A DNA stretch of 64,000 nucleotides, taken from positions 4,154,001-4,218,000 of the forward strand of contig CAKKNE010000003.1 of assembly GCA_918797485.1 (NCBI GenBank), read 5' to 3'. Source of the stretch: Pelagomonas calceolata (lineage: Eukaryota > Sar > Pelagophyceae > Pelagomonadales > Pelagomonadaceae). Below, in pieces: positions 1 to 11,400 of this stretch; within the stretch, counting starts at the first letter, position 1, and each line of letters opens with the position of its first letter. Both the position numbers and the translations under genes were made by a program. The notes under the pieces are model-generated. The model had not been told where the DNA came from and ran no database searches. It saw only the letters and a program-made list of their open reading frames with translations.

Positions 1-1013
1 GTTCTTCTCCAAATCATAATCGAAGGGCACCACAATAAGCGTCACGTCGTGCGTCTCCACAAAATAGCGCACGATGTTGTGCTTCATGCCGCAGTCGATC
101 GCGACGATCGTCGGCTTGTCGCCGCCCTGATTGTACGTTCTAATTGACTTGGTAGACACCTCGGCCACGAGATTGCGCAGGTTCGGGTCGACGAAGCCCA
201 CTTCCTGCGGCGGACTGGGCGGCGCGCCCTCGACCTCCAATCGGCCCAGGATCGAACCTCGCTCCCTTAAACCTTTGGTCAGTGCTCTCGTATCAACTCC
301 GAAGATGGCCGGCACGCCGGCCTTCGCGAGCCAGTTCCCCAGCGACTGCTGCGACGCCCAGTGCGACGGGTCCGCGGAATAGTTCGACACGACGAGGCCC
401 GCGATCTGGACGTCGTCGGACTCGAAATACAAGGGCAGGTCCCACCTGTCCTTCGTGTCCATGGACGGGACGCCGTAGTTGCCCACGAGCGGGAAGGTTA
501 ATACCAAAATCTGGCCCCGGTAGGAGGGGTCGGTCAGAGCTTCGGGGTAGCCGACCATACCGGTGTTAAACACGACCTCTCCCGGTCTATTGACCTTCGC
601 GCCGAAGGACGTGCCCTCCAGTCGTTGCCCGTCCTTGAGGACGAGCGTCGCTTGTACGGGGGCCTCGCAGGGCTTGGACGGGCCGCCCTCGACGCCGTCG
701 ATGAGGGACCTGTGTTGAGTGAGGCGTGCGCGGCCGGCGCGGCGGTTTCACGGGCGTGCGGCCGGCGCGCCGGCCCCGGCGCGGCGGCTCGTGTTTATGC
801 CGCGAGTCCTCCGCGGCGCGCGTGTGGCGCGCGGCGTCGTGCGCTGCGGTTTGGCCGCGTGCGCTGCGTCTGGCGTTCGGGCGGGCGCGTCTATTTCAAA
901 ACGCCGGCGCCGCACGAGCTGCTCGCGTAGCGCTGATCACCAAACTTGTGCGGCGAGCCGCCGCGCGCGGCCGCGCCCGTGTTGAACATGGCGCCGCTGC
1001 CGCCGGTCTTCAT
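1..1013 (-). CDS. Carbamoyl-phosphate synthase small (glutaminase) chain, 5' part
   Basis: The minus strand encodes the N-terminal domain of the small chain of carbamoyl-phosphate synthase, which feeds ammonia from glutamine into pyrimidine and arginine synthesis. Diagnostic segments are EGTSFGA, GEVVFNTGMVGYPEALTDPS, RGQILVLTFPLVGNYGVP, DTRALTKGLRERGSILG, and GDKPTIVAIDCGMKHNIVRY near the window edge. The GATase catalytic Cys lies beyond position 1, so it cannot be told whether the large chain is fused. An in-frame stop at 748-750 shows that the main exon cannot extend past about 710. A GT-AG intron 945..710 would join in phase to a short first exon starting at ATG 1013 (MKTGGSGAMFNTGAAARGG). 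The identity is firm; the first exon is inference. It is divergent from the gene at 1704. Confidence 0.85.
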
Positions 1014-1703
1014 GGGCTGCTGGCGCCTCTACTGGTTTCGCAGCCTCTGGCTCGCGGCGGTGCGCGAGCTCGGAGCTGTGACTTCTTCGCGTGTCTGAGG
1101 GTCCACCGGACTGCTCCGATGAAGCCCTGCTGTCCGTGAGCGAGCGCAGCGTTCAAATCGCCGCCCCGCCGCTCTCGATGCTCAAACCGGGCAAGGCGCC
1201 CAACGAACCGCGGGGAATTCGAGCAAGCTTGCGCGAGCTGCTCCAGAAGCCTCGGGGACGGCTCCCAGCGGCGTTACAGCCAAAATCGAGCACCGAGTTT
1301 CATCTCATCCTGGCCGCATTTTTGCCGCGCGCGATTACGGCCGTCATCTCTGCAAAACGCGGCGTGAAATCACTCACGTTTCGACCTCACCGACCAGCGC
1401 GGCCGCCGTGGCGCAAAAGCGCGCGCGTAACGCCGGCGCTTCGCCGGGAAATTTGCAGCAATCGAAATCACAGATCAACCGCCGGCACGCGCGCGCGGCC
1501 CCGGACGCCAGAGATCGCGCCGTCGCCGCGGCCGCGCCGAGCTGGGCGCGAGCGGGCCAGAGCTCACGCCGCGCCGCGCGCCGCGTCGCGTCGGCCGGGC
1601 CAGAGATCGCGCCGCGGCCAGAGCTGAGGCCAGAGAGCTCGGGCGTCAGAGCCCACCCCGCGCGCGCGCCGAGACGACGCCGCGCGCAGGCCGGACGACA
1701 AGC
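1014..1703. other. Divergent intergenic region with CCAGAG-rich leader
   Basis: This very GC-rich region separates two divergent genes. No convincing protein is seen. Positions 1505-1645 hold several copies of a short CCAGAG-containing phrase; 'CCAGAGATCGCGCCG' occurs twice about 90 bp apart, just upstream of the ATG at 1704. The CTAG...CTAG promoter element found elsewhere in the window is absent. Confidence 0.4.
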
Positions 1704-4256
1704 ATGGCCCGCCTCGTCATCGCGCTCGCGGCGTCGGCCGCCGCCCTCACGCAGGAAGAAGCCCAGTGCGTCGCATCCTTCAACGGCGGCCAGACCTTCG
1801 TCATGAGCGGCGACTCGAACATGCGCTACGAGTTCCTCGCCCTCAACGAGTTCGTCGAGAAGGGCACGGTCATGTCCTCTTTGTCAAGAAACGGCGACAA
1901 GAACAAGGGCCAGATCGACACCCTGAGCTTCTGGACGGACGTCCCGATCCCGCAGTACGACCCGCTCCGCACGAAGGACGGCTCCCACATGCGCCGCATG
2001 GACAAGAAGTATAAAAGTGGCGGGAGCGCGTCCTTCTTCTTCCTCCAGAAGACCTGGCAGGACTTCTTCGGCGATAGCAAGGGCCCCAAGCAGGCGTGCG
2101 CGGGCGCCCGGAACTGCGTGATGATATATAACGTCGCGCGCCGCGTGGAAATCACGCCGTCGAGCCGACGCGGCTTGGGAGAGAGTGTCGTGGTTCGGGT
2201 CTCGCCCGCGCGCCGTCGACGCGTCACTCCCCGCGCAGACACAGCGCCCAACGGAAGAGCCCGGCGATCCCACACGTAAACCTACAAAAAAGCCGACGCC
2301 CCAACCGTCGCGCGCGCCCACCTATAAACCATCGGCGCAACCGTCGCGGGAACCCACAGACAAACCAACACCAAAGCCGTCCACCTCAAAACCCACGCCG
2401 CAGCCGACGACGCCTAAACCGACGAACACGCCGCTAGGCTGCCCCCGCGTCCGCCTGGCCGACGACTGTCCTCGTCAAAGGCCGCCGTCGTGCGGTGCGG
2501 GCGGCCACGCGCCGGGCGATTTTTGCGAGGGCGACGGCGCTTGTGAGATCACTGACGAGGTCAAGAACTGCGCCTACGCGTCCCGGCGACGCCTGCAAGA
2601 CGAGAGCAACGCGGCCGTTTATGTCGTGAGGGTGGCCGCGCCGACGATGGCACCAACTGCAAAACCGCGGCCCAAAAAGTCGTCGTCCTCGGCAAGCGAC
2701 GTGCCGGCCTGGGGCTTCGCCGTGGCGGCGGCGGCGCTTGTGTTATTCGTCGTGGCGATCTGCGCGTGCTACGTCGCGGGCAAGGAGGCGAGGGCTTGCC
2801 TCGACGGCGACGAGCGGTGTGGAAAAATCATGACCTCCACGCCATCGACGCGACGCCTGCTCGACGGCGTGGCGGTGTCGATTCCTCACCATCGTCGCGA
2901 TTGGTTGATTTCCACGCAGGCGACCAGGAGGAAGACGTCAAGCCGCGGCGGCTCCCGTCCGAGCTCCGCAAGGCGCGCTCGCAAGGCCCGCTCCCGGCCA
3001 AGGTCGACTACGATTCTGATTCTGATGACGACCTCGCGCGGCTCCGCATGTTGCGGGCCAAGAAGGGCCTGCCTCCCATACTACGTGAAGAGACGAAGGT
3101 CGGCGACATCTCTCCATTAACTCCGGAGGCGAAGCGACGATCAAGGGGCCGCGCGTCGACGCCGGACGCGGAGGCGCTGGCGGCCGCGGCCGCGGCGTCG
3201 TCAACGCGGCGGCCCGACCGCCGGCGCGGCCTCGGGCCGGCCGACGGCCTCGCCGCAGGTACGACGAGGGCCGACGGCGCCGGCGCCGGGAGCGATCGCC
3301 GGCGCGGCCTCGGCCCGGCCGACGCCGCCGCTGGTACGAGCGCGTACTGGGCCCGGAAGAGCCCCGACCGCCGCGCGGCGCCCGCCTTCTCGCCGGCGAC
3401 GGGCCGCGCGCCGCCTCCCTCCACACGGTCCCTCGCGGCCGCCGGCGCGGCCGCCGGCGCCGGTGCGGCGCTCGCCCGGCGGCGGAGCTCCGACATGGAC
3501 ACAGTCCGCCGCAGCACTTCTGATATGGACCGGTCCGCGCCGTCGCCGCCGCGCGCGCACCGGCGCACGCCCTCGGACATGGACATCCGGGGCGATAGTC
3601 CCGTCGACCTCGAGATGGCGGCGGGCGCTGGCGCGCGCGGGCTCGCGCGCGACCGGCGCCGCGACCGGTCGCCGCCGCCGCCGCGCGACGTCGCCTGGTC
3701 GCCGCCGCGGACGTCGTCCGAGTCGCGGCGGCCGCGCGAGGCGCCGCCGGTCGCGCCGCCGGTCGCGCGCTCGGCGTCCTCGCACTCGTCGGCGCGGTCG
3801 CCCTCCTACTACCGCGACCGCGCCTCGCGGACGGCGTCGCGCGACTACTCGCGGCCGTCGCGGCAGACGTCCGCGGAGACTTTCGCGACGCCGTCGAGCC
3901 TGGCGTATGCGGCCCCGGCGGCGTCGCGGCCTGACCGCCGGCGCGGCCTCGGCCCTGCCGATGGGGCCGGCGCCGCCGGGAGTACGTACGCGGCCCCCGC
4001 GGCGCCGCGGCGGTCGGCGCCTCGCGCTGTCGCCTACGCGACCTGCGTCGACGCGTTCCGGGCCGTGCGGCCGGGCGAACTGAGCCTGCGCGCGGGCGAC
4101 CGCGTGGCCATCCTCGACTCGAGCGACGCCGTGTGGTGGACCGGGAGCTGCCGCGGCGCCTCGGGAAAGTTCCCTTGCTACCACGTCGACCACGTCTCGA
4201 CCTCGCCCGACGCGTCCGTGGTGGCGCCGAGGGCTTCGCCGCGGCGGTACTACTGA
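1704..4256 (+). CDS. Single-pass membrane protein: GDSN-type N-terminal module, PT stalk, TM, cytosolic SH3
   Basis: The ATG at 1704 opens a signal peptide (MARLVIALAASAAALT). A module with SGDSNMRYEFLALNEFVEKG follows, which recalls the GDS block of PC-esterase/SGNH-like proteins, but only about 140 residues are present. After an intron (2133-2238) comes a Thr/Pro/Lys stalk, a Cys-rich segment, a transmembrane helix (WGFAVAAAALVLFVVAICAC) and a second intron ending at 2919. The long basic, Ser/Arg/Ala-rich tail repeats 'PDRRRGLGPADG' and ends in an SH3 domain (about 4030-4200: ALxAGD-like region, AVWWTGSCRG, GKFPCYHVDHV). The three exons total 777 or 781 codons, depending on the second donor. 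The layout suggests a surface protein signalling or anchoring through SH3 ligands. The gene at 4732 has the same plan. The function is unknown. Confidence 0.75.
2133..2238 (+). other. Intron with introner-like features
   Basis: GT at 2133 and AG at 2237-2238 join ...NCVMIYN to TQRPTEEPG in phase 0, linking two reading frames that otherwise stop. The interior holds GTGGAAATCACGCC and a CGTCGAGCCGACGCGG phrase typical of the introners here. No clean target duplication remains. An alternative acceptor 6 nt downstream (CACAG) would also keep the frame. Confidence 0.65.
2806..2926 (+). mobile_element. Introner (intronic MITE-like element) with near-perfect 8-bp TSD
   Basis: The element spans 2814-2918. 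It is flanked by GGCGACGA (2806-2813) and GGCGACCA (2919-2926), which differ at one base. Its right end TTGATTTCCACGCAG matches the TIR of the other introners, and its interior carries CACGCCATCGACGCGACGC. Splicing can be GC-AG from 2807, which exactly restores the pre-insertion frame (LDGDQEED), or GT-AG from 2819 (101 bp), which leaves four extra codons. Both keep the frame. Confidence 0.8.
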
Positions 4257-4731
4257 GGGGCTTGTTGTAATCTACTACTACCTAGTCCAGCTCCGTCCGA
4301 CGTCCGCCGTCCGACGCCCGCGGTGTAGGGCCCTCGCGTTTTTCTTCTTAGAGGCGGTGTTTGGGCCATAATTAGGAGTATAAGTTGCCATTCTCAGGCT
4401 TGGCCCCGCGAGCGATGAGGTCCGTTGAATGCGACGACAAAGCAAGTGTGCGGCGCTAAAAAATCCACCACCGCGGGCCGACGAGATATATATCGAGATA
4501 AAGGCGTGGCTTTGTCGACTCGTCGTGAGAACTATTCGTTGCTGTGGCGCCGAGAGCTCCCGAGTCGCCGCCTAAGCTGTACAGTGGAAATTCCTATCTC
4601 TGGATCACACGCACGCGGCGGTACAAGCGCGCGTCTGAATCGACGCACGAGTAGCGATACGCTGTCGACGGACACCGAACGGCACGCCGTCGACGCACAG
4701 TAGACGCGAAACCGACAACCCGTGACCGACG
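4257..4731. other. Intergenic region
   Basis: This 475-bp gap separates two genes on the same strand. It is less GC-rich around 4360-4520. No gene, RNA or promoter element is recognised. Confidence 0.4.
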
Positions 4732-7700
4732 ATGGCGGTCACGCTCCGCCTCGCCGCCGTGGCGCTACTAGCAGTTGCGTCCGCGGAAAAAGCCAACGGC
4801 AAGTACTCGCAGAAGCAGGCCCAGTGCCTCCTCAAGGACCGCAAGATCGCTATTCTAGGAGACAGCAACTCGCGCTACTGGAGCTTGAGCTTCAACCAGT
4901 TCCTGTGAAAAAGAATGCCCAGATGATGATAAATACGCTTGCTACGAGGCGCCCTGCAAGGGCACGGGCGGCAAATGTTCTGGTGATGACGACTGCTGCT
5001 CCGGGCGGACGTGCTTTCCCATCAACGGCAAGGACGGTACTTGCGAGAAGAGCTGTCCCGACGATGATAAGTATGACTGCTACGAGGAGCCCTGCGCCGA
5101 CAAGGGCGACCGTTGTAGCAAGGACGCCGATTGTTGTGACTCCAACAAATGCTTCGAGCGCACGGACGGCAAGGGTACTTGCCTGTGTGGAAACTCCACG
5201 CCATCGAGCCGACGCGGCCGCGGGGACAACATCGCGTCGATGGCGTGGGGCGCCCGAAATTTGATTTCCACACAGGTACTTGTGAGTCAAAATGTCCAGA
5301 CGACAAGGACTACGAGTGCTACGAGGAGCCGTGTAAAGGTACCGGCGGCGGTTGCTCGAAGGACGCGGACTGCTGCGACGGCAGGGATTGCTTCCCTACC
5401 AAAAAGGGTGGCGGGACGTGCGAGAAGAGCTGCCCCGACGACGCGGACTACGAGTGCTACGTCGAGCCGTGCACCGACGAAGGCGACCGCTGCAGCAAGG
5501 ACGGGGACTGTTGTGATTCCACCAAGTGTTTCGAGCGGAAAGACGGCAAGGCTACGTGTGAGAAGAGCTGCCCGAATGATAAGGATTATAAGTGCTACGA
5601 GGAACCGTGCGCGTCGAGCGCCGTGCAGAAATCAAACCTGCTCGATGGCGTCACCGCGCGACGGAGCCCGCACTGGTTGATGTCCACACAGGGCGAGCGG
5701 AGACCGTTGCTCGAAGAACTCCGACTGCTGCGACGGTCGCGACTGTTTTGAAATGAAGAACGGCAAGGCCACGTGTGAGCGCGAGTGTCCCAACGACAGC
5801 GACTACAAGTGCTACGTCAAGCCCACGAGGAGGCCGACCCTTGAGCCTACGAAAAGGCCTACCGCGCGGCCCGTCGCAACGCCGCGCCCTACGCAGCGGC
5901 CCGTCGCGACGCCGCGGCCCTCGAAGCAGCCGACACGCGAGCCGACACGGGAGCCTACTAGACGTCCGACCGACAAACCTACCGCGCGCCCCGTGCCGCG
6001 GCCCACCTCGAAACCCGACTCGCCCTGCCGCAACGGGCGCAAGGACGGCGACGAGACTGATGTCGACTGTGGTGGTAGTCAGTGCGGCCCGTGCGAGGAG
6101 GGCGACAAGTGCCGCCGCGACGACGACTGCGAGGAGCCCACCGACTGTATCAATGACCGATGCCGGTTCCGGCCCTCGCCACGGCCCACGAAGGAGCCCA
6201 CGCGCGAGCCTACGAGGAAGCCCGTGGCCCAGCCGAACCCCACGAGGCCTCCTACGAGAGAACCTACGCGCGACCCTACCCGGCGGCCCACAGATAAGCC
6301 GACCGCTCGGCCAGTGCCGCGCCCCACCTCGCCGCCCGAGAGCCCGTGCCGGAACGGCATCAAAGATGGCGACGAGACCGACGTGGACTGCGGCGGGCGC
6401 GATTGCGGGCCCTGCGAGCGGGGCGATCGCTGCAAGAATGGAGACGACTGCGAGGACCCGCTCGCGTGTATTGATGACCGGTGCGTGTTCCCGCCGACGC
6501 CGGAGCCGACGAAGGAGCCGACGGACCGGCCTGTAGCGCCACAGCCGGACGACGACGACGACGACGACGACGCGCCAAGCGACGACGGCCCGAGCTGCGC
6601 CAATGATCAGAGAGACGGCGACGAGACAGATATAGATTGTGGCGGCCCGACCTGCGACCCGTGCCGCCTCGGCCGCGACTGCGCTATCGACGGAGACTGC
6701 GAGTCCGGCCTTTGTGATGGCGTGTGTCGAAGGGTCGTGGCGCCGTCACCACCACCGGAAGAGCGCACGTGCCCGCCGCGCATGGAACTTGTATCACGAG
6801 ACGAGTGCCCGGCGGACCCCGATGCATTGCCGCGCTGTGCCGCGTTCGTGATGAACGAGATGTGTCTCGGGGACGGGACCTGCGGTACAGATGAAAACGC
6901 CGGCAACTGTATCAAGCAGAGACGGCGCCTCCAACAGGGCGAGCCCGTCGCCGTCTACCGCGCATTACCTGGAAGTGGTAAGTCGAAGAAGAAGGGCGAC
7001 TCCATGCCGGGATATGGTATAGCGCTCCTCGTCCTCTTCTTGCTAACTCTAACGTGCCTCTGCTGCTGCTTCGTCGCCTACGCGTTACGGAACCCGTCGC
7101 GGAACCGCACAGATATAAAACCGAGAAACTTGGAGCCCATGAAGGGGCGGCGCGGTTCCAAGCACCGCCGCCGGTCGCACCACGGCCATCTGCCGCGCGA
7201 CTACCTCGACGCGCCGCCGCCTTACAAGACGGAGGAGTCGCTGCATTTTGTGGAGGAGTCGAAAATAGAGCCTCAACAGTCGTACGTCGAGGCCGAGCGG
7301 CGCGGCCGGCGCGCGGCCGAGCGGAATCCCATGATGGCCGAGCGCGCGGTCGCGGACCTCGACGAGCCTTACGCGGAGCCACGCCGCCCGGAGCCGCGCC
7401 GCCCGGAGCCGCGGCGGCGCTCGGACCTCGACGAGCCGCGTCACGCTGAGCCGCGTCACGCGGAGCCGCGCTACGCCGAGCCGCGCTACGCCGAGCCGCG
7501 TCACGTCGAGCCGCGTCGCCCGGAGCCGCGCTACGCCGAGCCGCGTCACGCCGAGCCGCGGCGGTCGGGCGTCGGCGACGCGAACTACTGGCGCGACCGG
7601 GCGCGGGCGGCGGGCGCCGCCGCCGCCGCCGGCGCGGCGTACTACGGGCGCGACGACGAGCACCGGCGCACGGCGAGCCCGCCGCAGCGCGCCGTGGCCT

Positions 7701-8290
7701 ACCGCACGGAGAGCCCGCAGAGCGCCGAGAGCCCGCTCGCGCGCTACACGGCGCGCACGGGCGGCAGCTCGAGCTACTGGCGCGACCGCGCCCGGGCGGC
7801 CGGCGTCGCGCCCCGCGGCGAGGCGCTGCCGCGGGCGCGCTCGGCGCCGTACCTGACCGCCGAGCCCTACCGCGCGGCCGCGCCGAGCCCGCCGCGCCGC
7901 GACTACCGGGCCGAGAGCCCGCCTTACCGCGAAGTCACGCCGCGCCGGAGCCCGACGGCGCACCTCGATGAGCTCGAGCCCGTCGCGCGGCCGCCGCCGC
8001 TCGGCAGCCCGGAGCGCCGCCGGCCGACTCCAATTATCGCAACGCGCCTGCCCGCGTCGCCGCTGCTCTCTCCATTAACGGCGTCGCCGGGCGTGCTGCC
8101 TCCTACAAAGAGGGGCCCGACGTTCCTCGTCGCGATCGAGGACTTCCGCGCGACGCGTCCCGGCCAGGTCGACCTCCACCGCGGCGACCGAGTCATCTGC
8201 CTCGACAACACCGATGCGGTGTGGTGGAGGGGTTCGTGCCGCGGGCGCGTCGGGTTGTTCCCGGCGGACGCGGTGGAGCCGCAGTCCTAG
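4732..8290 (+). CDS. Single-pass membrane protein: Cys-knot-like repeats, CxNGxxDGxETDVDCGG repeats, TM, SH3
   Basis: The ATG at 4732 gives a signal peptide and a short GDSNSRYWSLSFNQF module like that of the gene at 1704. The frame then changes by one base near 4904-4906, so either the 5' end is broken or the sequence has an error or an unseen intron there. From 4904 onward the protein has about five Cys-rich units (CEKSCPDDxDYxCYxEPC...CSKDxDCC) and a Thr/Pro/Arg stalk. Three units of CxNGxxDGDETDVDCGGxxCxPC follow (about 6010-6700), then a transmembrane helix near 7015-7090 rich in Leu/Cys. The cytosolic tail carries 'EPRYAEPRHA' repeats, and the C-terminus is an SH3 domain (AVWWRGSCRGRVGLFPADAV). 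Introns at 5175-5275 and 5613-5691 are introners. It is likely a surface adhesion or receptor protein. Confidence 0.75.
5174..5282 (+). mobile_element. Introner with perfect 8-bp TSD GGTACTTG
   Basis: The element spans 5182-5274, with TIRs CCTGTGTGGAAA and TTTCCACACAGG. It is flanked by GGTACTTG at 5174-5181 and 5275-5282. The GT donor lies inside the left TSD copy (5175) and the AG acceptor at the right TIR edge (5274-5275). Removing 101 bp exactly restores DGKGTCESKCP. Confidence 0.92.
5613..5699 (+). mobile_element. Introner, short copy with near-perfect TSD
   Basis: The element spans about 5621-5691, between GTCGAGCG (5613-5620) and GGCGAGCG (5692-5699), with one mismatch. The ends are CCGTGCAGAAATCAAA and TTGATGTCCACACAG. 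The GT at 5613 is again supplied by the TSD. The 79-bp intron joins EEPCA to ASGDRCSKNSDCC in frame, keeping the repeat register. Confidence 0.85.
7376..7562 (+). repeat. Intragenic 15-bp minisatellite
   Basis: About a dozen tandem 15-bp units of the form GAGCCGCGTCACGCC encode EPRHA/EPRYA/EPRRP pentapeptides in the cytosolic tail. Units are slightly diverged and stay in frame. Confidence 0.85.
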
Positions 8291-8461
8291 GTTTCGCTCT
8301 CTGATACGAGCCGGACTCGTCCGCCGCGGCCTCGGAACAATTCCACGCCGACGAAAATTACAACCACGCAGCATAACTATACCATGCCTTACATCTCCCA
8401 GGCGTCGGCAGTCTATTGGGGAGGGAGGGAGGGGCTGCGGTGGGGCGGCGGCAGAAGGGCT
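8291..8461. other. Convergent 3' intergenic gap
   Basis: This short spacer lies between the 3' ends of two convergent genes. It contains a G-rich stretch at about 8417-8455. Nothing else is seen. Confidence 0.4.
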
Positions 8462-11400
8462 CTACCTCCGTTTGCAGTAGCACGTCAGGCCCTGGACGTG
8501 CTTGAGCGCCAGTTTGCCCTTCTCCGATGCAGCCTCACAGAACTTGCGGCAGACCTTGCGCGGCGACGCGTCGCGAACTGTCTTGTCCGACGAAAAGGTC
8601 TTGGTCCCGATGGTGCATAGATTTGGTGAGATGTAGTAGGGGTGCGTCGTGCCGGCCTCGTAGACGATCGTGGGGCCCAGGGCGCATTGTTCCTGGAACG
8701 CATTCGCGATCGCCGCGATGGTGATTCCCGTAAACGTGATGCCAATCGCCGCGAGTCCCGTTGACATGACGAGTTCCGTGGCCCCATCGTCGTCATCGTC
8801 GTCATCGTCGTAGTAGTAGTAGCAGTCCCACGATTCTATGATTTGGCAGTCACCAGTTTCGTCCTTTCGAGCGACGCCGCAAGACATTGAGCAGCACCCG
8901 CTGCCAGAGAACGCCCCATCGAGGTTCACATCATTGCCAACGCACCAGCTGAGGTCCTGGTTGAACGACGAAGCCCAGCCGAACATCTGGTGCATGTCCC
9001 TGACGTTGTCGACGCGCCAGCCGCCTAGGTCCTGGTCGAAGGCCGAGGCGCCGAAGAACATCCCGCTCATCGTCGTAACACCAGAGGTTTCCCACGCACT
9101 GAGGTCCTGGTCGAAGGCCGAGGCGCCGTAGAACATCCACCACATCGCTGTAACGCCGGATGTGTCCCACGCGCCGATGTCCTCGTTGAAGGACGCCGAT
9201 AAGACGCAGTCGTCATACCACGATTCGCCTTCCATCCAACCCTGCCGCACGCAAAACAACTTCGACATGTCCGTCACCCCTGAAGTCTCCCACGTCGAGA
9301 TGTGGCCGTAGGCCGCCTCGGCGGCGGCGCGGTCCTCCGCCCAGGCTCGGACTGCCGTGCGGATGCTTTCGTCGCCAAATGCTCCATCGAAGAATGTCGG
9401 CGCAAGCGTCACACATATGCCACCCTCAGAACGGCCCTGCACGACGCCGCACGACGTCGACGCGCACGGCGTGCCGGAGAACGCCTCGTCGAGGTTCACG
9501 TCGTCGCCCACGCACCAGCCGAGGTCCTGGTCGAAGGCCGAGCCGTGGTGGAACATGTAGTGCATATCCCTGACGTTCTCGACGCTCCAGCCGCCTAGGT
9601 CCTGATTAAAGGACGAGGCCCAGCTGAACATCTGGTGCATGTTCGTAACACCAGAGGTTTCCCACGCACTGAGGTCCTGGTCGAAGGCCGAGGCGGAATT
9701 GAACATCTGGTGCATATCCCTGACGTTGTCGACGCTCCAGGCGCTGATGTCCTGGTCGAAGGCCGAGGCGGAGTTGAACATACCGCTCATATCCGTGACG
9801 CTGTGAACCGCCCAACCACCGATGTCTCGGTTAAAGGCCGCGGCGTAGTAGAACATATAGTCCATCACTGTGACACCGGAGATATCCCACGCGCCGATGT
9901 CCTCGTTGAAGGACGACGCCGAGAAGCATATATCGTCATACCACGATTCGGCTTCCATCCAATCCTGCCACACGCAAAACAACCGAGACATGTCCGTCAC
10001 CCCCGATGTGTCCCACGTCGAGATGTGGCCGTACGTCGCCTCGGCGGCGGCGCGGTCCTCCATCCAGGCTCGGACTGCCGTGCGGATTCTGGAGTCGTCC
10101 ATGAAGTTGCGCTGCGTTGGCGCGGGTGTCGGAAACGGACAGTCCACGCCTTGGAGCACCACTCCGCAAGACGTCGCCTCGCACGGGGTGTTGGTGAACG
10201 CGTAGTCCAGGTTCGCGCCGTCGTCCACGCACCAGCCGAGGTCCTGGTCGAAGACCGAAGCGCCGCTGAACATATGGCTCATGTCCGTGACGCTGTCGAC
10301 GCGCCAGCCGCTGATGTCCTGATTAAATGAAGAGGCGCCGCCGAACATCTGGAACATGTTCGTAATAGCAGAGGTTTCCCACGAACTGAGGTCCTGGTTA
10401 AAGGCCGAGGCGCCCATGAACATGAAACTCATATACCTGACGTTGTGAACCGCCCAACCACCGATGTCCTGGTTGAAGGCCGAGGCTTCGGCGAACATCC
10501 TGTGCATCGTAGTCACGCCGGAGGTGTCCCACGCGCCGATGTCTTCGTTGAAGGCCGCAGCGGCCGAGTTGCATCTACTGTCCCAATCACACGCGGAAAA
10601 CAAAAACTCCATGTCCGTCACCCCTGAAGTCTCCCACGTCGAGATGTGGCCTAACCTCGCCTCGGTGGCGGCCGGATCGTTGAGCCAAGCCACGACGGCC
10701 CTGCGGATGCTGTCGTCCGTGTGATGCACGCCATCCCAGTAAGCAGTTGGCGCTGGAGTGGACACGCAGCTGCCGCTCGCAGGTACAAATTGGCCCTGCT
10801 CAACGCCGCACGACGTCGCCTCGCACGGCGTGCCGGAGAACGCGTCTTCCATTGTGTTGCCGTGCCCCCAGGGATCAAAGACGTCGTCGCCCACGCACCA
10901 GCCGAGGTCCTGGTCGAAGTCCGAGGCGCCTCTGAACATCCAGCGCATATCCGTGACGCTCTGGACCGCCCAATCACCGAGGTCCTGGTTAAAGGACGAG
11001 GCGGAGCTGAACATCCAGTGCATGTCCCTGACGTTGTCGACGCTCCAGGCGCTGATGTCCTGGTCGAAGGCTAAGGCGTTGAGGAACATCGACTCCATGT
11101 CCTTGACGCTGTGGACCGCCCAACCACCGATGTTCTGGTTGAAAGCCGAGGCGCCGTAGAACATGTGGCTCATCTCTGTGACGCCCGAAGTATCCCACGC
11201 GCCAATGTCCTGGTCGAAGGCCGAGGCACTGTGGAACATCGCCCACATCGTAGTGACGCCGGAGGTGTCCCACGCGCCGATGTCCTCGTTGAAGGACGAC
11301 TCCCTGAACAAATGCGACATGTCCGTCACCCCCCCAGTCTCCCACGTCGAGATGTGGCCGTACGTCGCCTCGGCGGCCGTCGCGTCCGCGAGCCACGCTG

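Noticed and set aside
240-275. Possible tRNA B-box (GGTTCGATCC on the minus strand).
   Set aside because: It is coding sequence for LRERGSILGR of the carbamoyl-phosphate synthase small chain. No A-box or cloverleaf could be formed around it.
3008-4193. Several Arg/Pro-rich open frames on both strands over the tails of the SH3 proteins.
   Set aside because: Compositional artefacts of GC-rich low-complexity DNA. Only the frame ending in the SH3 domain has recognisable sequence.
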